A stretch of DNA of 64,000 bases from Aquatica leii (GCA_035610365.1 CM069434.1:124366895-124430894); one strand, 5' to 3'. Counted from the first letter of the stretch, positions 1 to 11,865 are shown. Numbers and translations are program-made. The notes: generated by a model not told the origin, from the letters alone.

Positions 1-102
1 CAGAAGGTAGGCGGACTTTGAAAGTCGATACTTTTTAAACGAAAAGTGCTATGCTACTGGCGTTTTCACCAGTGAATCGTATACGGTTTTTTTCGTGAGA
101 CC
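1..102. other. Non-satellite flank at the left edge of the array
   Basis: This stretch does not align with the 147-bp monomer in either orientation, and its base composition is more balanced. Satellite homology becomes clear only at about 103, with a reverse-orientation CCTTTTAGTTGTCTTAGTTA. Two small dyads are visible: GACTTTGAAAGTC at 14-26, and ACTGG (56-60) paired with CCAGT (69-73) around an 8-base loop. A run of T followed by CGTGAGA at about 86-101 may be a decayed remnant of the first monomer's T-tract region. No open frame or recognisable gene part is present. It is either true array-flanking sequence or part of a different repeat; 102 bases are too few to decide. Confidence 0.6.
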
Positions 103-1348
103 TTTTAGTTGTCTTAGTTAGGCCGTAATTAATGTTTAAAAATTTTTTAAAAAACCACTTTTTTTATAGATTCTAAAACTTTTTTGTGAAATTTTTTTAA
201 CTGATCGTTTAGATAAGCTAACTGCCTTGCTACAAAAAAATTTGCAACCTTCTAGCTGTCTTAGTTAGGCCGTAATTAATGTTTAAAAATTTAAAAAAAA
301 ATATTTTTTTTTATAGTTTCTAAGGTTTTTTTGTGAAATTTTTTATACGGATCGCTTAGATAAGCTGACTGCCTTGCTACAAAAAAATTTGCAACCTTCT
401 AGCTGTCTTAGTTAGGCCGTAATTAATGTTTAAAAATTTTTCAAAAAAGGCTTTTTTTGTAAAATTTTTTTTACGGATCGTTTAGATAAGTTAACTGCCT
501 TGCTACAAAAAAAATTTGCAACCTTCTAGCTGTCTTAGTTAGGCCGTAATTAATGTTTAAAAATTTTTCAAAAAATATTTTTTTTATAGTTTCTAAGGTT
601 TTTTTGTAAAATTTTTTTTACGGATCGTTTAGATAAGCTGACTGCCTTGCTACAAAAAAAATTGGCAACCTTCTAGCTGTCTTAGTTAGGCCGTAATTAA
701 TGTTTAAAAATTTTTCAAAAAATATTTTATTTTATAGTTTCTAAGGTTTTTTTGTAAAATTTTTTTTACGGATCGTTTAGATAAGCTGACTGCCTTGCTA
801 CAAAAAAATTTGCAACCTTCTAGCTGTCTTAGTTAGGCCGTAATTAATGTTTCAAGATTTTTCAAAAAATATTTTTTTTATAGTTTTTAAAGCTTTTTTG
901 TGAAATTTTTTTTACGGATCGTTTAGATAAGCTGATTGTCTTGCTACAAAAAAATTTGCAACCTTCTAGCTGTCTTAGTTAGGCCGTAATTAATGTTTAG
1001 AGATTTTTAAAAAAATATATTTTTTATAGTTTCTAAGGCTTTTTTGTAAAATTTTTTTAACTGATCGTTTAGATAAGCTAACTGCCTTGCTACAAAAAAA
1101 TTTGCAACCTTCTAGCTGTCTTAGTTAGGCCGTAATTAATGTTTAAAGATTTAAAAAAAAATTTTTTTTATAGTTTCTAAGGCTTTTTTGTAAAATTTTT
1201 TTACGGATCGTTTAAATAAGCTGATTGCCTTGCTACAAAAAAATTTGCAACCTTCTAGCTGTCTTAGTTAGGCCGTAATTAATGTTTAAAAATTTTTCAA
1301 AAAATATTTTTTTTATAGTTTCTAAGGCTTTTTTGTGAATTTTTTTTA
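103..1348 (-). repeat. Inverted satellite block, family A, nine monomers
   Basis: Nine tandem units run in the opposite orientation to the rest of the window. The core reads AGCTGTCTTAGTTAGGCCGT here and its reverse complement elsewhere. GGCC anchors lie at 121, 268, 415, 542, 689, 836, 982, 1128 and 1271, giving spacings of 147, 147, 127, 147, 147, 146, 146 and 143. The units are family A: they have TTTGCAACC (reverse of GGTTGCAAA) and GATCGTTTAGATAAGCT. Most carry GGATCG, the reverse of the GATCCG subtype, while the first and seventh carry CTGATCG, the reverse of the GATCAG subtype. The block lies between the flank and the inversion junction, so the edge of the array is the inverted part. 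Confidence 0.93.
415..542 (-). repeat. Shortened 127-bp monomer
   Basis: The spacing between the GGCC anchors at 415 and 542 is 127 bp instead of 147. The loss is in the AT half: the segment that normally reads T-run, TATAGTTTCTAA, then GG is missing, so AAAAAAGG runs directly into CTTTTTTTGT near 445-460. Neighbouring units on both sides are full length. The two ends of the missing segment are both T/A-rich runs, so a slippage or unequal-pairing deletion is a reasonable inference. Confidence 0.85.
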
Positions 1349-1378
1349 CACAAAAAAGCCTTAGAAACTATAAAAAAA
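1308..1378. repeat. Array inversion junction, 30-bp perfect inverted repeat
   Basis: The left arm at 1308-1337 ends in GCTTTTTTGTG. The right arm at 1349-1378 begins CACAAAAAAGC. The arms are perfect reverse complements over 30 bp and are separated by 11 bases (1338-1348). To the left all monomers read in reverse; to the right all read forward. Left of the junction the unit reaches T-run AC and would normally continue GGATCG, but instead it enters ACAAAAAAGCC of the forward array, so the join falls within shared T/A-rich TTTTAC/ACA sequence. Beyond 30 bp the arms diverge: the left unit has the TATT form and the right unit the GTGG form. The perfect arm is therefore short, although homologous monomers extend about 1.2 kb on the left. 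Confidence 0.92.
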
Positions 1379-1403
1379 GTGGTTTTTTGAAAAATTTTTA
1401 AAC

Positions 1404-1550
1404 ATTAATTACGGCCTAACTAAGACAGCTAGAAGGTTGCAAATTTTTTTGTAGCAAGGCAGTCAGCTTTTCTAGACGATCAGTTAAAAAAAATTTACAA
1501 AAAAGCCTTAGAAACTATAAAAAAAGTGGTTTTTTGAAAAATCTTTAAAC
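1404..1550 (+). repeat. Representative family A monomer, 147 bp
   Basis: This is the first complete forward unit, given as the reference for the array. The conserved, GC-richer part is roughly the first 65 bases, starting with ATTAATTACGGCC and reaching GGCAGTCAGC. The remaining 80 or so bases are A- and T-tracts separated by short GC-containing spacers (ACGATCAG, GCCTTAG). A count on a consensus A unit gives about 41 G or C in 147 bases. The phase chosen here, starting at ATTAATT, is arbitrary. Confidence 0.9.
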
Positions 1551-2869
1551 ATTAATTACGGCCTAACTAAGACAGCTAGAAGGTTGCAAATTTTTTTGTT
1601 GCAAGGCAGTCAGCTTTTCTAAACGATCAGTTAAAAAAATTTCACAAAAAAGCTTTAGAAACTATAAAAAAAGTGGTTTTTTGAAAAATTTGTAAACATT
1701 AATTACAGCCTAACTAAGATAGCTAGAAGGTTGCAAATTTTTTTGTTGCAAGGCAGTCAGCTTTTCTAAACGATCAGTTAAAAAAATTTTACAAAAAAGC
1801 CTTAGAAACTATAAAAAAAGTGGTTTTTTGAAAAATTTTTAAACATTAATTACGGCCTAACTAAGACAGCTAGAAGGTTGCAAATTTTTTTGTTGCAAGG
1901 CAGTCAGCTTATCTAAACGATCCGTAAAAAAAATTTTACAAAAAATCTTTAGAAACTATAAAAAAAAAATTCTTTGAAAAATGTTTAAACATTAATTACG
2001 GCCTAACTATGACAGCTAAAAGGTTGCAAATTTTTTTGTAGCAAGGCAGTTAACTTATCTAAACGATCCGTATAAAAAATTTTACAAAAAAGCCTTAGAA
2101 ACTATAAAAAAAAAATATTTTTTGAAAAATTTTTAAACATTAATTACGGCCTAACTAAGACAGCTAGAAGGTTGCAAATTTTTTTGTAACAAGGCAATCA
2201 GCTTATTTAAACGATCCGTAAAAAAATTTTACAAAAAAGCCTTAGAAACTATAAAAAAAGTGGTTTTTTGAAAAATTTGTAAACATTAATTACGGCCTAA
2301 CTAAGACAGCTAGAAGGTTGCAAATTTTTTGTAGCAAGACAATCAGCTTATCTAAACGATCCGTAAAAAAAATTTCACAAAAAAGCCTTAGAAACTATAA
2401 AATAAAATATTTTTTGAAAAATTTTTAAACATTAATTACGGCCTAACTAAGACAGCTAGAAGGTTGCAAATTTTTTTGTTGCAAGGCAGTCAGCTTATCT
2501 AAACGATCAGTTAAAAAAAAATTACAAAAAAGCCTTAGAAACTATAAAAAAAGTGGTTTTTTGAAAAATTTTTAAACATTAATTACGGCCTAACTAAGAT
2601 AGCTAGAAGGTTGCAAATTTTTTTGTAGCAAGGCAATCAGCTTATTTAAACCATCAGTAAAAAAAATTTTACAAAAAAGCCTTAGAAACTATAAAATAAA
2701 ATATTTTTTGAAAAATTTGTAAACATTAATTACGGCCTAACTAAGACAGCTAGAAGGTTGCAAATTTTTTGTAGCAAGACAATCAGCTTATCTAAACGAT
2801 CCGTAAAAAAAATTTCACAAAAAAGCCTTAGAAACTATAAAATAAAATATTTTTTAAAAAATTTTTAAA

Positions 2870-4460
2870 CATTAATTACGGCCTAACTATGACAGCTAGA
2901 AGGTTGCAAATTTTTTTGTTGCAAGGCAGTCAGCCTATCTAAACGATCCGTAAAAAAAATTTCACAAAAAAGCCTTAGAAACTATAAAAAAAAATATTTT
3001 TTGAAAAATTTTTAAACAATACTTACGGCCTAACTAAGACAGCTAGAAGGTTGCAAATTTTTTTGTAGCAAGGCAGTCAGCTTTTCTAAACGATCAGTTA
3101 AAAAAATTTTACAAAAAAGCCTTAGAAACTATAAAAAAAGTGGTTTTTTGAAAAATTTTTAAACATTAATTACGGCCTAACTATGACAGCTAGAAGGTTG
3201 CAAATTTTTTTGTTGCAAGGCAGTCAGCTTATCTAAACGATCCGTAAAAAAAATTTCACAAAAAAGCCTTAGAAACTATAAAAAAAATATTTTTTGAAAA
3301 ATTTGTAAACATTAATTACGGCCTAACTAAGACAGCTAGAAGGTTGCAAATTTTTTTGTAGCAAGATAATCAGATTATCGAAACGATCCGTAAAAAAAAT
3401 TTCACAAAAAAAAAATAGAAACTATAAAATAAAATATTTTTTGAAAAATTTTTAAACATTAATTACGGCCTAACTAAGACAGCTAGAAGGTTGCAAATTT
3501 TTTTGTTGCAAGGCAGTCAGCCTATCTAAACGATCCGTAAAAAAAATTTCACAAAAAAGCCTTAGAAACTATAAAAAAAAATATTTTTTGAAAAATTTTT
3601 AAACAATACTTACGGCCTAACTAAGACAGCTAGAAGGTTGCAAATTTTTTTGTAGCAAGGCAGTCAGCTTTTCTAAACGATCAGTTAAAAAAATTTTACA
3701 AAAAAGCCTTAGAAACTATAAAAAAAGTGGTTTTTTGAAAAATTTTTAAACATTAATTACGGCCTAACTATGACAGCTAGAAGGTTGCAAATTTTTTTGT
3801 TGCAAGGCAGTCAGCCTATCTAAACGATCCGTAAAAAAAATTTCACAAAAAAGCCTTAGAAACTATAAAAAAAATATTTTTTGAAAAATTTTTAAACATT
3901 AATTACGGCCTAACTAAGACAGCTAGAAGGTTGCAAATTTTTTTGTAGCAAGGCAATCAGCTTATTTAAACGATCCGTAAAAAAAATTTCACAAAAAAGC
4001 CTTAGAAACTATAAAATAAAATATTTTTTAAAAAATTTTTAAACATTAATTACGGCCTAACTATGACAGCTAGAAGGTTGCAAATTTTTTTGTTGCAAGG
4101 CAGTCAGCCTATCTAAACGATCCGAAAAAAAATTTCACAAAAAAGCCTTAGAAACTATAAAAATAAATATTTTTTGAAAAATTTTTAAACAATACTTACG
4201 GCCTAACTAAGACAGCTAGAAGGTTGCAAATTTTTTTGTAGCAAGGCAGTCAGCTTTTCTAAACGATCAGTTAAAAAAATTTTACAAAAAAGCCTTAGAA
4301 ACTATAAAAAAAGTGGTTTTTTGAAAAATCTTTAAACATTAATTACGGCCTAACTATGACAGCTAGAAGGTTGCAAATTTTTTTGTTGCAAGGCAGTCAG
4401 CATATCTAAACGATCCGTAAAAAAAATTTCACAAAAAAGCCTTAGAAACTATAAAAAAAA
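2870..4460 (+). repeat. Tetramer higher-order repeat, three copies of about 587 bp
   Basis: The rare variant CAATACTTACGG (in place of CATTAATTACGG) occurs at 3017, 3604 and 4190, spaced 587 and 586 bp, which is four monomers. The preceding unit in each case carries CAGCCTATCTAAACGATCCG (2931, 3518, 4105), and the next unit carries the CTTTTCTAAACGATCAGTT plus GTGG combination followed by CTATGACAG. A TTTTTTAAAAAATTTTT variant upstream is shared by the first and third copies. An extra CAGCCTATC at 3812 shows the register is not perfect. The same variant string recurs singly near 6,969, 7,851 and 11,802, so the unit was also dispersed within family A. Confidence 0.78.
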
Positions 4461-5559
4461 TATTTTTTGAAAAATTTTTAAACAGTAATTACGGCCTAAC
4501 TAAGACAGCTAGATGGTTGCAAATTTTTTTGTAGCAAGGCAGTCAGCTTTTCTAAACGATCAGTTAAAAAAATTTTACAAAAAAGCCTTAGAAACTATAA
4601 AATAAAATATTTTTTGAAAAATTTTTAAACATTAATTACGGCCTAACTAAGACAGCTAGAAGGTTGCAAATTTTTTTGTAGCAAGGCAGTCAGCTTTTCT
4701 AAACGATCAGTTAAAAAAATTTTACAAAAAAGCCTTAGAAACTATAAAAAAAGTGGTTTTTTGAAAAATCTTTAAACATTAATTACGGCCTAACTAAGAC
4801 AGCTAGAAGGTTGCAAATTTTTTTGTAGCAAGGCAGTCAGCTTATCTAAACGATCCGTAAAAAAAATTTCACAAAAAAGCCTTAGAAACTATAAAAAAAG
4901 TGGTTTTTTGAAAAATTTTTAAACATTAATTACGGCCTAACTAAGACAGCTAGAAGGTTGCAAATTTTTTTGTAGCAAGGCAGTCAGCTTTTCTAAACGA
5001 TCAGTTAAAAAAATTTCACAAAAAAGCCTTAGAAACTATAAAAAAAGTGGTTTTTTGAAAAATCTTTAAACATTAATTACGGCCTAACTAAGACAGCTAG
5101 AAGGTTGCAAATTTTTTTGTAGCAAGGCAGTCAGCTTTTCTAAACGATCAGTTAAAAAAATTTCACAAAAAAGCCTTAGAAACTAATAAAAAAAGTGGTT
5201 TTTTGAAAAATTTGTAAACATTAATTACAGCCTAACTAAGATAGCTAGAAGGTTGCAAATTTTTTGTTGCAAGGCAGTCAGCTTTTCTAAACGATCAGTT
5301 AAAAAAATTTTACAAAAAAGCCTTAGAAACTATAAAAAAAGTGGTTTTTTGAAAAATTTTTAAACATTAATTACGGCCTAACTAAGACAGCTAGAAGGTT
5401 GCAAATTTTTTGTTGCAAGGCAGTCAGCTTATCTAAACGATCCGTAAAAAAAATTTCACAAAAAAGCCTTAGAAACTATAAAAAAAATATTTTTTGAAAA
5501 ATTTTTAAACATTAATTACGGCCTAACTAAGACAGCTAGAAGGTTGCAAATTTTTTTGT

Positions 5560-5800
5560 AGCAAGGCAGTTAACTTATCTAAACGATCCGTAAAAAATTT
5601 CACAAAAAGCCTTAGAAACTATAAAAAAGTGGTTTTTGAAAAATTTTCAAACATTAATTACGGCCTAACTAAGACAGCTAGAAGGTTGCAAATTTTTTGT
5701 AGCAAGGCAGTCAGCTTATCTAAACGATCCGTAAAAAATTTCACAAAAAGCCTTAAAAACTATAAAATAAAATATTTTTGAAAAATTTTAAACATTAATT
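5560..5800 (+). other. Homopolymer-shortened tract (likely consensus artefact)
   Basis: Two successive units measure 142 and 141 bp (anchors 5511, 5653, 5794), and the next returns to 147. The shortening is spread over most A- and T-runs (for example GTAAAAAATTTCAC and CACAAAAAGCC in place of longer runs) and is not one deletion. Similar tracts are at 8.22-8.43, 9.96-10.09, 13.80-14.00, 14.22-14.33 and 22.32-22.34 kb. Confidence 0.7.
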
Positions 5801-7089
5801 ACGGCCTAACTAAGACAGCTAGAAGGTTGCAAATTTTTTTGTAGCAAGGCTGTCAGCTTTTCTAAACGATCAGTTAAAAAAATTTTACAAAAAAGCCTTA
5901 GAAACTATAAAAAAAGTGGTTTTTTGAAAAATCTTTAAACATTAATTACGGCCTAACTAAGACAGCTAGAAGGTTGCAAATTTTTTTGTAGCAAGGCAGT
6001 CAGCTTATCTAAACGATCCGTAAAACAAATTTCACAAAAAAGCCTTAGAAACTATAAAATAAAATATTTTTTGAAAACTTTTTAAACATTAATTACGGCC
6101 TAACTCAGACAGCTAGAAGGTTGCAAATTTTTTTGTAGCAAGGCAGTTAACTTATCTAAACGATCCGTATAAAAAATTTCACAAAAAAGCCTTAGAAACT
6201 ATAAAAAAAAAATTTTTTTTGAAAAATCTTTAAACATTAATTACGGCCTAACTAAGACAGCTAGAAGGTTGCAAATTTTTTTGTTGCAAGGCAGTCAGCT
6301 TATCTAAACGATCAGTTAAAAAAATTTTACAAAAAAGCCTTAGAAACTATAAAAAAAGTGGTTTTTTGAAAAATTTTTAAACATTAATTACGGCCTAACT
6401 AAGATAGCTAGAAGGTTGCAAATTTTTCTGTAGCAAGGCAGTCAGCTTTTCTAAACGATCAGTTAAAAAAATTTTACAAAAAAGCCTTAGAAACTATAAA
6501 AAAAGTGGTTTTTTTAAAAATATTTAAACATTAATTACGGCCTAACTATGACAGCTAGAAGGTTGCAAATTTTTTGTAGCAAGGCAGTCAGCTTTTCTAA
6601 ACGATCCGTAAAAAAAATTTCCTAAAAAAGCCTTAGAAACTATAAAAAAAGTGGTTTTTTGAAAAATTTGTAAACATTAATTACGGCCTAACTAAGACAG
6701 CTAAAAGGTTGCAAATTTTTTTGTTGCAAGGCAGTCAGCTTATCTAAACGATCCGTAAAAAAAATTTCACAAAAAAGCCTTAGAAACTATAAAAAAAGTG
6801 GTTTTTTGAAAAATTTTTAAACATTAATTACGGCCTAACTAAGATAGCTAGAAGGTTGCAAATTTTTTTGTAGCAAGGCAGTCAGCCTATCTAAACGATC
6901 CGTAAAAAAAATTTCACAAAAAAGCCTTAGAAACTATAAAAAAAAATATTTTTTGAAAAATTTTTAAACAATACTTACGGCCTAACTAAGACAGCTAGAA
7001 GGTTGCAAATTTTTTTGTAGCAAGGCAGTCAGCTTTTCTAAACGATCAGTTAAAAAAATTTTACAAAAAAGCCTTAGAAACTATAAAAA

Positions 7090-9200
7090 AAGTGGTTTTT
7101 TGAAAAATTTGTAAACATTAATTACGGTCTAACCAAGATAGCTAGAAGGTTGCAAATTTTTTTGTTGCAAGGCAGTCAGCTTATCTAAACGATCAGTTAA
7201 AAAAATTTTACAAAAAAGCCTTAGAAACTATAAAATAAAATATTTTTTGAAAACTTTTTAAACATTAATTACGGCCTAACTCAGACAGCTAGAAGGTTGC
7301 AAATTTTTTTGTAGCAAGGCAGTCAGCTTTTCTAAACGATCAGTTAAAAAAACTTTACAAAAAAGCCTTAGAAACTATAAAAAAAGTGTTTTTTTTTTAA
7401 ATTTTTAAACATTAATTACGGCCTAACTATGACAGCTAGAAGGTTGCAAATTTTTTTGTAGCAAGGCAGTCAGCTTTTCTAAACGATCAGTTAAAAAAAT
7501 TTTACAAAAAAGCCTTAGAAACTATAAAAAAAGTGGTTTTTTGAAAAATTTTTAAACATTAATTACGGCCTAACTATGACAGCTAGAAGGTTGCAAATTT
7601 TTTTGTTGCAAGGCAGTCAGCTTATCTAAACGATCCGTATAAAAAATTTCACAAAAAAGCCTTAGAAACTATAAAAAAAAAATTTTTTTGAAAAATCTTT
7701 AAACATTAATTACGGCCTAACTAAGACAGCTAGAAGGTTGCAAATTTTTTTGTTGCAAGGCAGTCAGCTTATCTAAACGATCAGTTAAAAAAAATTTACA
7801 AAAAAGCCTTAGAAACTATAAAAAAAAATATTTTTTGAAAAATTTTTAAACAATACTTACGGCCTAACTAAGACAGCTAGAAGGTTGCAAATTTTTTTGT
7901 AGCAAGGCAGTCAGCTTTTCTAAACGATCAGTTAAAAAAATTTTACAAAAAAGCCTTAGAAACTATAAAAAAAGTGGTTTTTTGAAAAATTTTTAAACAT
8001 TAATTACGGCCTAACTAAGACAGCTAGAAGGTTGCAAATTTTTTTGTAGCAAGGCAGTCAGTTTATCTAAACGATCCGTAAAAAAAATTTTACAAAAAAG
8101 CATTAGAAACTATAAAAAAAAATATTCTTTGAAAAATGTTTAAACATTAATTACGGCCTAACTAAGACAGCTAGAAGGTTGCAAATTTTTTTGTAGCAAG
8201 GCAGTTAACTTATCTAAACGATCCGTATAAAAAATTTCAAAAAAAGCCTTAAAAACTATAAAAAGTGGTTTTTGAAAAATTTTTAAACATTAATTACGGC
8301 CTAACTAAGATAGCTAGAAGGTTGCAAATTTTTTTTTAGCAAGGCAGTCAGCTTATCTAAACGATCCGTAAAAATTTTACAAAAAGCCTTAGAAACTATA
8401 AAATAAAATATTTTTGAAAAATTTTTAAACATTACTTACGGCCTAACTAAGACAGCTAGAAGGTTGCAAATTTTTTTGTAGCAAGGCAGTCAGCTTTTCT
8501 AAACGATCAGTTAAAAAAATTTTACAAAAAAGCCTTAGAAACTATAAAAAAAGTGGTTTTTTGAAAAATTTGTAAACATTAATTACGGTCTAACCAAGAT
8601 AGCTAGAAGGTTGCAAATTTTTTTGTTGCAAGGCAGTCAGCTTATCTAAACGATCAGTTAAAAAAATTTTACAAAAAAGCCTTAGAAACTATAAAAAAAG
8701 TGGTTTTTTGAAAAATTTTTAAACATTAATTACGGCCTAACTAAGATAGCTAGAAGGTTGCAAATTTTTTTGTAGCAAGGCAGTCAGCCTATCTAAACGA
8801 TCCGTAAAACAAATTTCACAAAAAAGCCTTAGAAACTATAAAATAAAATATTTTTTGAAAACTTTTTAAACATTAATTACGGCCTAACTCAGACAGCTAG
8901 AAGGTTGCAAATTTTTTTGTAGCAAGGCAGTCAGCTTTTCTAAACGATCAGTTAAAAAAACTTTACAAAAAAGCCTTAGAAACTATAAAAAAAGTGTTTT
9001 TTTTTTAAATTTTTAAACATTAATTACGGCCTAACTATGACAGCTAGAAGGTTGCAAATTTTTTTGTAGCAAGGCTGTCAGCTTTTCTAAACGATCAGTT
9101 AAAAAAATTTTACAAAAAAGCCTTAGAAACTATAAAAAAAGTGGTTTTTTGAAAAATTTTTAAACATTAATTACGGCCTAACTATGACAGCTAGAAGGTT
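7090..9200 (+). repeat. Tandem segmental duplication within family A
   Basis: The very rare string ACGGTCTAACCAAGATAG occurs at 7124 and 8585. Further on, GAAAACTTTTTAAAC followed by CCTAACTCAGACAG, and then AAACTTTAC followed by AGTG plus a long T-run, occur in the same order in both segments (AACTTTAC near 7352 and 8960). The offset is 1,461 bp for the first marker and 1,608 bp for the last, which is ten versus eleven monomers, so the second copy holds one extra monomer near 8.70-8.85 kb. Matching diagnostic mutations in the same order is best explained by a recent duplication with a one-unit register change. Confidence 0.78.
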
Positions 9201-9389
9201 GCAAATTTTTTTGTTGCAAGGCAGTCAGCTTATCTAAACGATCAGTTAAAAAAATTTTACAAAAAAGCCTTAGAAACTATAAAAAAAGTGGTTTTTTGAA
9301 AAATTTTTAAACATTAATTACGGCCTAACTAAGATAGCTAGAAGGTTGCAAATTTTTTTGTAGCAAGGCAGTCAGCTTATCTAAACGAT

Positions 9390-11640
9390 CCGTAAAAAAA
9401 ATTATACAAGAAAACCTTAGAAACTATAAAAAAAAATATTCCTTGAAAAATATTTAAACATTAATTACGACCTAACTAAGACAGCTAGAAGGTTGCAAAT
9501 TTTTTTGTAGCAAGGCAGTCAGCTTATCTAAACGATCCGTAAAAAAATTTTACAAGAAAATTTTAGAAACTATAAAATAAAATATTTTTTGAAAAATATT
9601 TAAACATTAATTACGGCCTAACTAAGACAGCTAGAAGGTTGCAAATTTTTTTGTAGCAAGGCAGTCAGCTTATCTAAACGATCCGTAAAAAAAATTTCAC
9701 AAAAAAGCCTTAGAAACTATAAAAAAAGTGGTTTTTTGAAAAATTTTTAAACATTAATTACGGCCTAACTAAGACAGCTAGAAGGTTGCAAATTTTTTGT
9801 TGCAAGGCAGTCAGCTTATCTAAACGATCCGTAAAAAAAAATTCACAAAAAAGCCTTAGAAACTATAAAAAAAGTGGTATTCTGAAAAATTTTTAAAGAT
9901 TAATTACGGCCAAACTAGGACAACTAGAAAGTTGCAATTTTTTTGTAGCAAGGCAGTCAGCTTTTCTAAACGATCAGTTAAAAAATTTTACAAAAAGCCT
10001 TAGAAACTATAAAAAGTGGTTTTTGAAAAATTTTTAAACATTAATTACGGCCTAACTAAGACAGCTAGAAGGTTGCAAATTTTTTGTAGCAAGGCAGTCA
10101 GATTATCTAAACGATCAGTTAAAAAAATTTTACAAAAAAACCTTAGAAACTATAAAAAAAGTGGTTTTTTTAAAAATTTTTAAACATTAATTACGGCCTA
10201 ACTATGACAGCTAGAAGGTTGCAAATTTTTTTGTAGCAAGGCTGTCAGCTTTTCTAAACGATCAGTTAAAAAAATTTTACAAAAAAGCCTTAGAAACTAT
10301 AAAAAAAGTGGTTTTTTGAAAAATTTTTAAACATTAATTACGGCCTAACTATGACAGCTAGAAGGTTGCAAATTTTTTTGTAGCAAGGCAGTTAACTTAT
10401 CTAAACGATCCGTAAAAAAAATTTCACAAAAAAGCCTTAGAAACTATAAAATAAAATATTTTTTGAAAAATTTTTAAACATTTATTACGGCCTAACTAAG
10501 ACAGCTAGAAGGTTGCAAATTTTTTTGTAGCAAGGCAGTTAACGTATCTAAACGATCAGTTAAAAAAATTTCACAAAAAAGCCTTAAAAACTATAAAAAA
10601 AGTGGTTTTATGAAAAATTTGTAAACATTAATTGCGGCCTAACTATGACAGCTAGAAGGTTGCAAATTTTTTTGTAGCAAGGCTGTCAGCTTTTCTAAAC
10701 GATCAGTTAAAAAAATTTTACAAAAAAGCCTTAGAAACTATAAAAAAAGTGGTTTTTTGAAAAATTTTTAAACATTAATTACGGCCTAACTATGACAGCT
10801 AGAAGGTTGCAAATTTTTTTGTTGCAAGGCAGTCAGCTTATCTAAACGATCCGTAAAACAAATTTCACAAAAAAGCCTTAGAAACTATAAAATAAAATAT
10901 TTTTTGAAAACTTTTTAAACATTAATTACGGCCTAACTCAGACAGCTAGAAGGTTGCGAATTTTTTTGTAGCAAGGCAGTTAACTTATCTAAACGATCCG
11001 AAAAAAAAATTTCACAAAAAAGCCTTAGAAACTATAAAAAAAGTGGTTTTTTGAAAAATTTTTAAACATTAATTACGGCCTAACTAAGACAGCTAAAAGG
11101 TTGCAAATTTTTTTGTAGCAAGGCAGTCAGCTTTTCTAAACGATCAGTTAAAAAAAATTCACAAAAAAGCCTTAGAAACTATAAAATAAAATATTTTTTG
11201 AAAAATTTTTAAACATTAATTACGGCCTAACTAAGACAGCTAGAAGGTTGCAAATTTTTTTGTAGCAAGGCAGTCAGCTTTTCTAAACGATCAGTTAAAA
11301 AAATTTTACAAAAAAGCCTTAGAAACTATAAAAAAAGTGGTTTTTTGAAAAATCTTTAAACATTAATTACGGCCTAACTAAGACAGCTAGAAGGTTGCAA
11401 ATTTTTTTGTAGCAAGGCAGTCAGCTTATCTAAACGATCCGTAAAAAAAATTTCACAAAAAAGCTTTAGAAACTATAAAAAAAAATATTTTTTGAAAAAT
11501 TTGTAAACATTAATTACGGCCTAACTAAGACAGCTAGAAGGTTGCAAATTTTTTTGTAGCAAGGCAGTCAGTTTATCTAAACGATCCGTAAAAAAAATTT
11601 CACAAAAAAGCCTTAGAAACTATAAAAAAAGTGGTTTTTT
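9390..11640 (+). repeat. Segmental duplication, copy 1 (pair at 15.4-17.8 kb)
   Basis: Diagnostic variants run in the order ACAAGAAAACC with ATTACGACCTAAC (9468), CATTTATTACGG (10479), GTTAACGTATC (about 10,539), GGTTTTATGAAAAATTTG (about 10,604), CCTAACTCAGACAG (about 10,932) and GATCCGAAAAAAAAATTTC (about 10,984). The same variants occur in the same order at 15,463 to about 17,150. The offset is 5,995 bp at the left marker, 6,149 bp at CATTTATTACGG and 6,157 bp at CCTAACTCAG. About one monomer was gained or lost between the first two markers. Confidence 0.82.
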
Positions 11641-11865
11641 GAAAAATTTTTAAACATTAATTACGGCCTAACTAAGACAGCTAGAAGGTTGCAAATTTTT
11701 TTGTAGCAAGGCAGTCAGCCTATCTAAACGATTTGTAAAAAAAATTTCACAAAACAGCCTTAGAAACTATAAAAAAAAATATTTTTTGAAACATTTTTAA
11801 ACAATACTTACGGCCTAACTAAGACAGCTAGAAGGTTGCAAATTTTTTTGTAGCAAGGCAGTCAG

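Noticed and set aside
1-102. Part of a gene or RNA in the left flank
   Set aside because: It is too short. The small dyads at 14-26 and 56-73 are weak and not diagnostic, and there is no recognisable tRNA or coding pattern.
103-1348. TTAGTTAGG in each inverted monomer as telomere-like (TTAGG)n sequence
   Set aside because: It occurs once per 147 bp as part of the conserved core, never as tandem TTAGG, so it is not telomeric repeat.
1308-1378. Terminal inverted repeats of a DNA transposon or a rho-independent terminator
   Set aside because: The hairpin is explained fully by two satellite monomers meeting head to head. No transposase, target-site duplication or gene is next to it.
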